Source of the DNA: Actinomycetales bacterium
Lineage (GTDB): Bacteria > Actinomycetota > Actinomycetes > Actinomycetales > Cellulomonadaceae
DNA: 7,083 bases
Direction: 5' to 3'
Assembly (NCBI GenBank): GCA_012514835.1
Contig: JAAYZM010000219.1
Span: 1-7,083 of the forward strand
The translations under genes were made by a program, and so were the position numbers. This document shows, piece by piece, positions 5,189 through 7,083 of the stretch (position 1 is the stretch's first letter; the number at the start of each line of letters is the position of its first letter). The notes under the pieces were generated by a model. That model was not told the DNA's origin. It searched no databases and saw nothing but the letters and a program-made list of their open reading frames with translations.

Positions 5189-7083
5189 CTACTCGATGTC
5201 GCGCGGGTCCACGTGCACGCGCGCGATCCCGCCCTCCCGCTTCGCCGACCGCACGGCGAGCGATGCCCGCAGCCCCGCCACGAGCTCCGGCCCACCCGCG
5301 TACCCGACGCGCAGCATGGTGCGCACGGGAGTGTCGAACGAGTCCTGCAGCGCCACGGCATCGCGTCCTAGCACGCGCTCGTCCACGGGCACGGGCCCGA
5401 GCCGTTCGGCCCCCACGGGCAGCTCGACCCGCCCCACCAGGGCATCGACGGCCTCGCGCGTGCCCGTCACCGTCGCGAGCCGCACGGCGGGCGGGAGCCG
5501 GAGCTCACGCCGCTCGGCCAGCTCACGCGCCGCGAACCCGATCGGGTCCCAGCGCACGAGCGCTTGCGTGGGCACGGGCGCGCCGTCCCCCACGAGCAGC
5601 ACCTGACCACCCGAGGAGCCCGGCCGCACGAGCGACGCCGCCTCGAGCCAGCGCCGCAACGCGTCCTCGGCCGCATAAAGCCCCCACCGGCCCGTCCACA
5701 CGGGTGCATCGAGCAGCAGCGCCACCTGATAACCCCGCGCCGCGACGGGCTCGGCGCCGGGGGTCGACACGATGATCGCGGGCTCGTCCGGCACCGAGTC
5801 GAGCACACCCGGCCCGGACCCGGACTGCCGCACGTGCACGCCGGGGAACGCCCGCCCCAGCTCTTCGGCCGTCCGCTCCGAACCGACCCGCACGGACCGC
5901 ATCGCGTCGTGCCCGCACTCCGCGCACCGCCACGAGCTCGCAAGCAGCCCGCACCACTGGCACGCCGCAGGACCCGACCGGGAGAGCCCGAGAGGACCGT
6001 GGCACCGTCCGCACGACGCCGCCGTCCGGCACCGCGCGCACGCCGTCACGGGCACGTACCCCCGCCGCGGCACCTGGACCAGCACGGGACCGGCCTTGAG
6101 CCCGTCAAGCACGGCCCGGTGGGCTTGGGACGGGATGCGCGCGTGCGCCCCGGCGCCCTCGCGGGCCAGCTCCTCGCTCGTGAGTGCCCGGACCCGCGCG
6201 GTCCGTTCGCGAGTCACGGCCCGGGTCGCCGCGACCGAGTGGGCCCAGCCCGTCTCGACGAGCCGCTGGGCCGCCGTGGACCGCGAGGAGGACCCGATCA
6301 GCAGCGCACACCCCGCGTGCTCCGCGCGCAGGGCGAGCACCTCGCGCACGTGGGGGTACGGGGCGCGCGGCTCGGCGTGCAGCGCGTCGCCGTCCTGCCA
6401 GCACACCGCGAGCCCGAGGTCCTGCACCGGCGCGAACGCGGCGGCCCGCGTCCCCACCACCACGCGCGCGAGCCCCCGTTTGGCGGCCAGGAACGCCCGG
6501 TAGCGCGGCGCCGGGCCGTCCTCGGCGCGCAGCACCACGTGACCGCCGTCGGCCCCCGGACCCCACACGGGGACGCCACGCGCCTCGAGCGCGGCGCTCA
6601 CCTGAGCGACGTGGGACGCGGTCGGGACGACGACGACGGCCCCCCGGCCCGACGCGACACAGGACGTGACCGCCTCAGCGATCCCCGCGGCCCACCCGCG
6701 CGTAGCTCCGCCCGGTAAGGCCGTCCACACGGCGCGCGGCGACTCCCCCGCGGCGAGCCGGCTCAACAGCGCTGCGCCGCCCTGGAGATCGGTCCAGGCG
6801 TCGGCGGACAGGCGTGGCGCCGACGTCTCGACGGGCAGCGGCCACGACTCCCCCTCGACGCGGGCGTGGCGTGGTGGGACGGCGAGGCGCAGCACGTCCG
6901 CACGTGTGCCTGCGTACCGCGCGGCGACGGCCTCGACGAGTCGCCACACGGGCTCCGTCAGTACGGGTTCCCCGGAGACGACGGCACGCAACGGGGCGAG
7001 CTCGCCCTCGTGCTCGGAGTCCGCGGCCCGCTCCACGAGGAAGCCCGAGACGAGTTTGCCCGCGAAGCGGACCCGCACGCGGG
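5189..7083 (-). CDS. priA: Primosomal protein PriA, actinobacterial type (N-terminus beyond window)
   Basis: PriA recognises stalled forks and restarts replication. The window enters at RVRVRFAGKLVSGFLVER, the end of the N-terminal DNA-binding domain, so the true start lies upstream of 7083. Counting from the Val at 7078, the Walker A position reads TALPGGATRGW (119-129), without GKT, and the DEEH position reads CWQDGDALH (226-234), so ATP-driven helicase activity is unlikely. This decay is known for actinobacterial PriA. The zinc region keeps all eight cysteines (347, 350, 356, 359, 373, 376, 385, 388; bases 6040-5915). GTRAAAF (209-215) and LRLPPAVRLA (526-535) also match the family. It ends RVHVDPRDIE with TAG, 24 bp from the converging HNH gene; no terminator hairpin is visible in that gap. 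Confidence 0.96.
   Translation of the reverse strand, partial: RVRVRFAGKLVSGFLVERAADSEHEGELAPLRAVVSGEPVLTEPVWRLVEAVAARYAGTRADVLRLAVPPRHARVEGESWPLPVETSAPRLSADAWTDLQGGAALLSRLAAGESPRAVWTALPGGATRGWAAGIAEAVTSCVASGRGAVVVVPTASHVAQVSAALEARGVPVWGPGADGGHVVLRAEDGPAPRYRAFLAAKRGLARVVVGTRAAAFAPVQDLGLAVCWQDGDALHAEPRAPYPHVREVLALRAEHAGCALLIGSSSRSTAAQRLVETGWAHSVAATRAVTRERTARVRALTSEELAREGAGAHARIPSQAHRAVLDGLKAGPVLVQVPRRGYVPVTACARCRTAASCGRCHGPLGLSRSGPAACQWCGLLASSWRCAECGHDAMRSVRVGSERTAEELGRAFPGVHVRQSGSGPGVLDSVPDEPAIIVSTPGAEPVAARGYQVALLLDAPVWTGRWGLYAAEDALRRWLEAASLVRPGSSGGQVLLVGDGAPVPTQALVRWDPIGFAARELAERRELRLPPAVRLATVTGTREAVDALVGRVELPVGAERLGPVPVDERVLGRDAVALQDSFDTPVRTMLRVGYAGGPELVAGLRASLAVRSAKREGGIARVHVDPRDIE

Noticed and set aside
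5564..6718. A 384-codon plus-strand open frame antisense to priA
   Set aside because: It is a shadow of priA: Arg/Pro/His-rich with no domain or ribosome binding site.

Overview
The window is very GC-rich, with codon use and protein signatures of an actinobacterium. Several traits point to the Micrococcales (a Cellulomonas/Oerskovia/Sanguibacter-like organism): a PriA with decayed helicase motifs, an RsmB with an Arg/Gly/Ser-rich N-terminal tail, and a DUF222-HNH (13E12-type) gene. The genus is inference.

Layout. Four housekeeping genes lie on the minus strand. Read from the right edge they are priA (7083 to 5189, N-terminus outside the window), a Nudix hydrolase gene (3273 to 2734), fmt (2704 to 1769) and rsmB (1772 to 204), followed by the first 63 codons of rpe (189 to 1). 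The fmt stop and rsmB start overlap in a GTGA, and rpe begins 14 nt after rsmB, so fmt-rsmB-rpe looks like one transcription unit. Between priA and the Nudix gene sits one plus-strand gene (3524-5164) for a 546-residue DUF222/HNH-endonuclease protein. It converges on priA with a 24-bp gap and diverges from the Nudix gene across a 250-bp spacer.

Regulation visible in the sequence. The HNH gene appears to have a leaderless promoter (TTGCGA, 17 nt, TACAGT, then ATG 6 nt later) whose spacer is filled by a near-match to the actinobacterial LexA/SOS box. fmt has a TAAGAT -10-like hexamer 7 nt before its ATG and no Shine-Dalgarno, so it may also be leaderless. The Nudix gene has a clear AGGAAGG ribosome binding site.

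How the genes work together. fmt (formylation of initiator tRNA), rsmB (16S rRNA m5C967 methylation) and rpe (pentose phosphate pathway) form a common actinobacterial core cluster, with priA (replication restart) nearby. The HNH gene is the accessory element, and its presence splits priA from the rest. I found no CRISPR array, tRNA, rRNA or IS element, and nothing I would call an undescribed multi-gene system. The points most worth checking are the SOS-type promoter of the HNH gene, its position inside the priA-fmt neighbourhood, and an Asp-to-Val change in the signature motif of Rpe.
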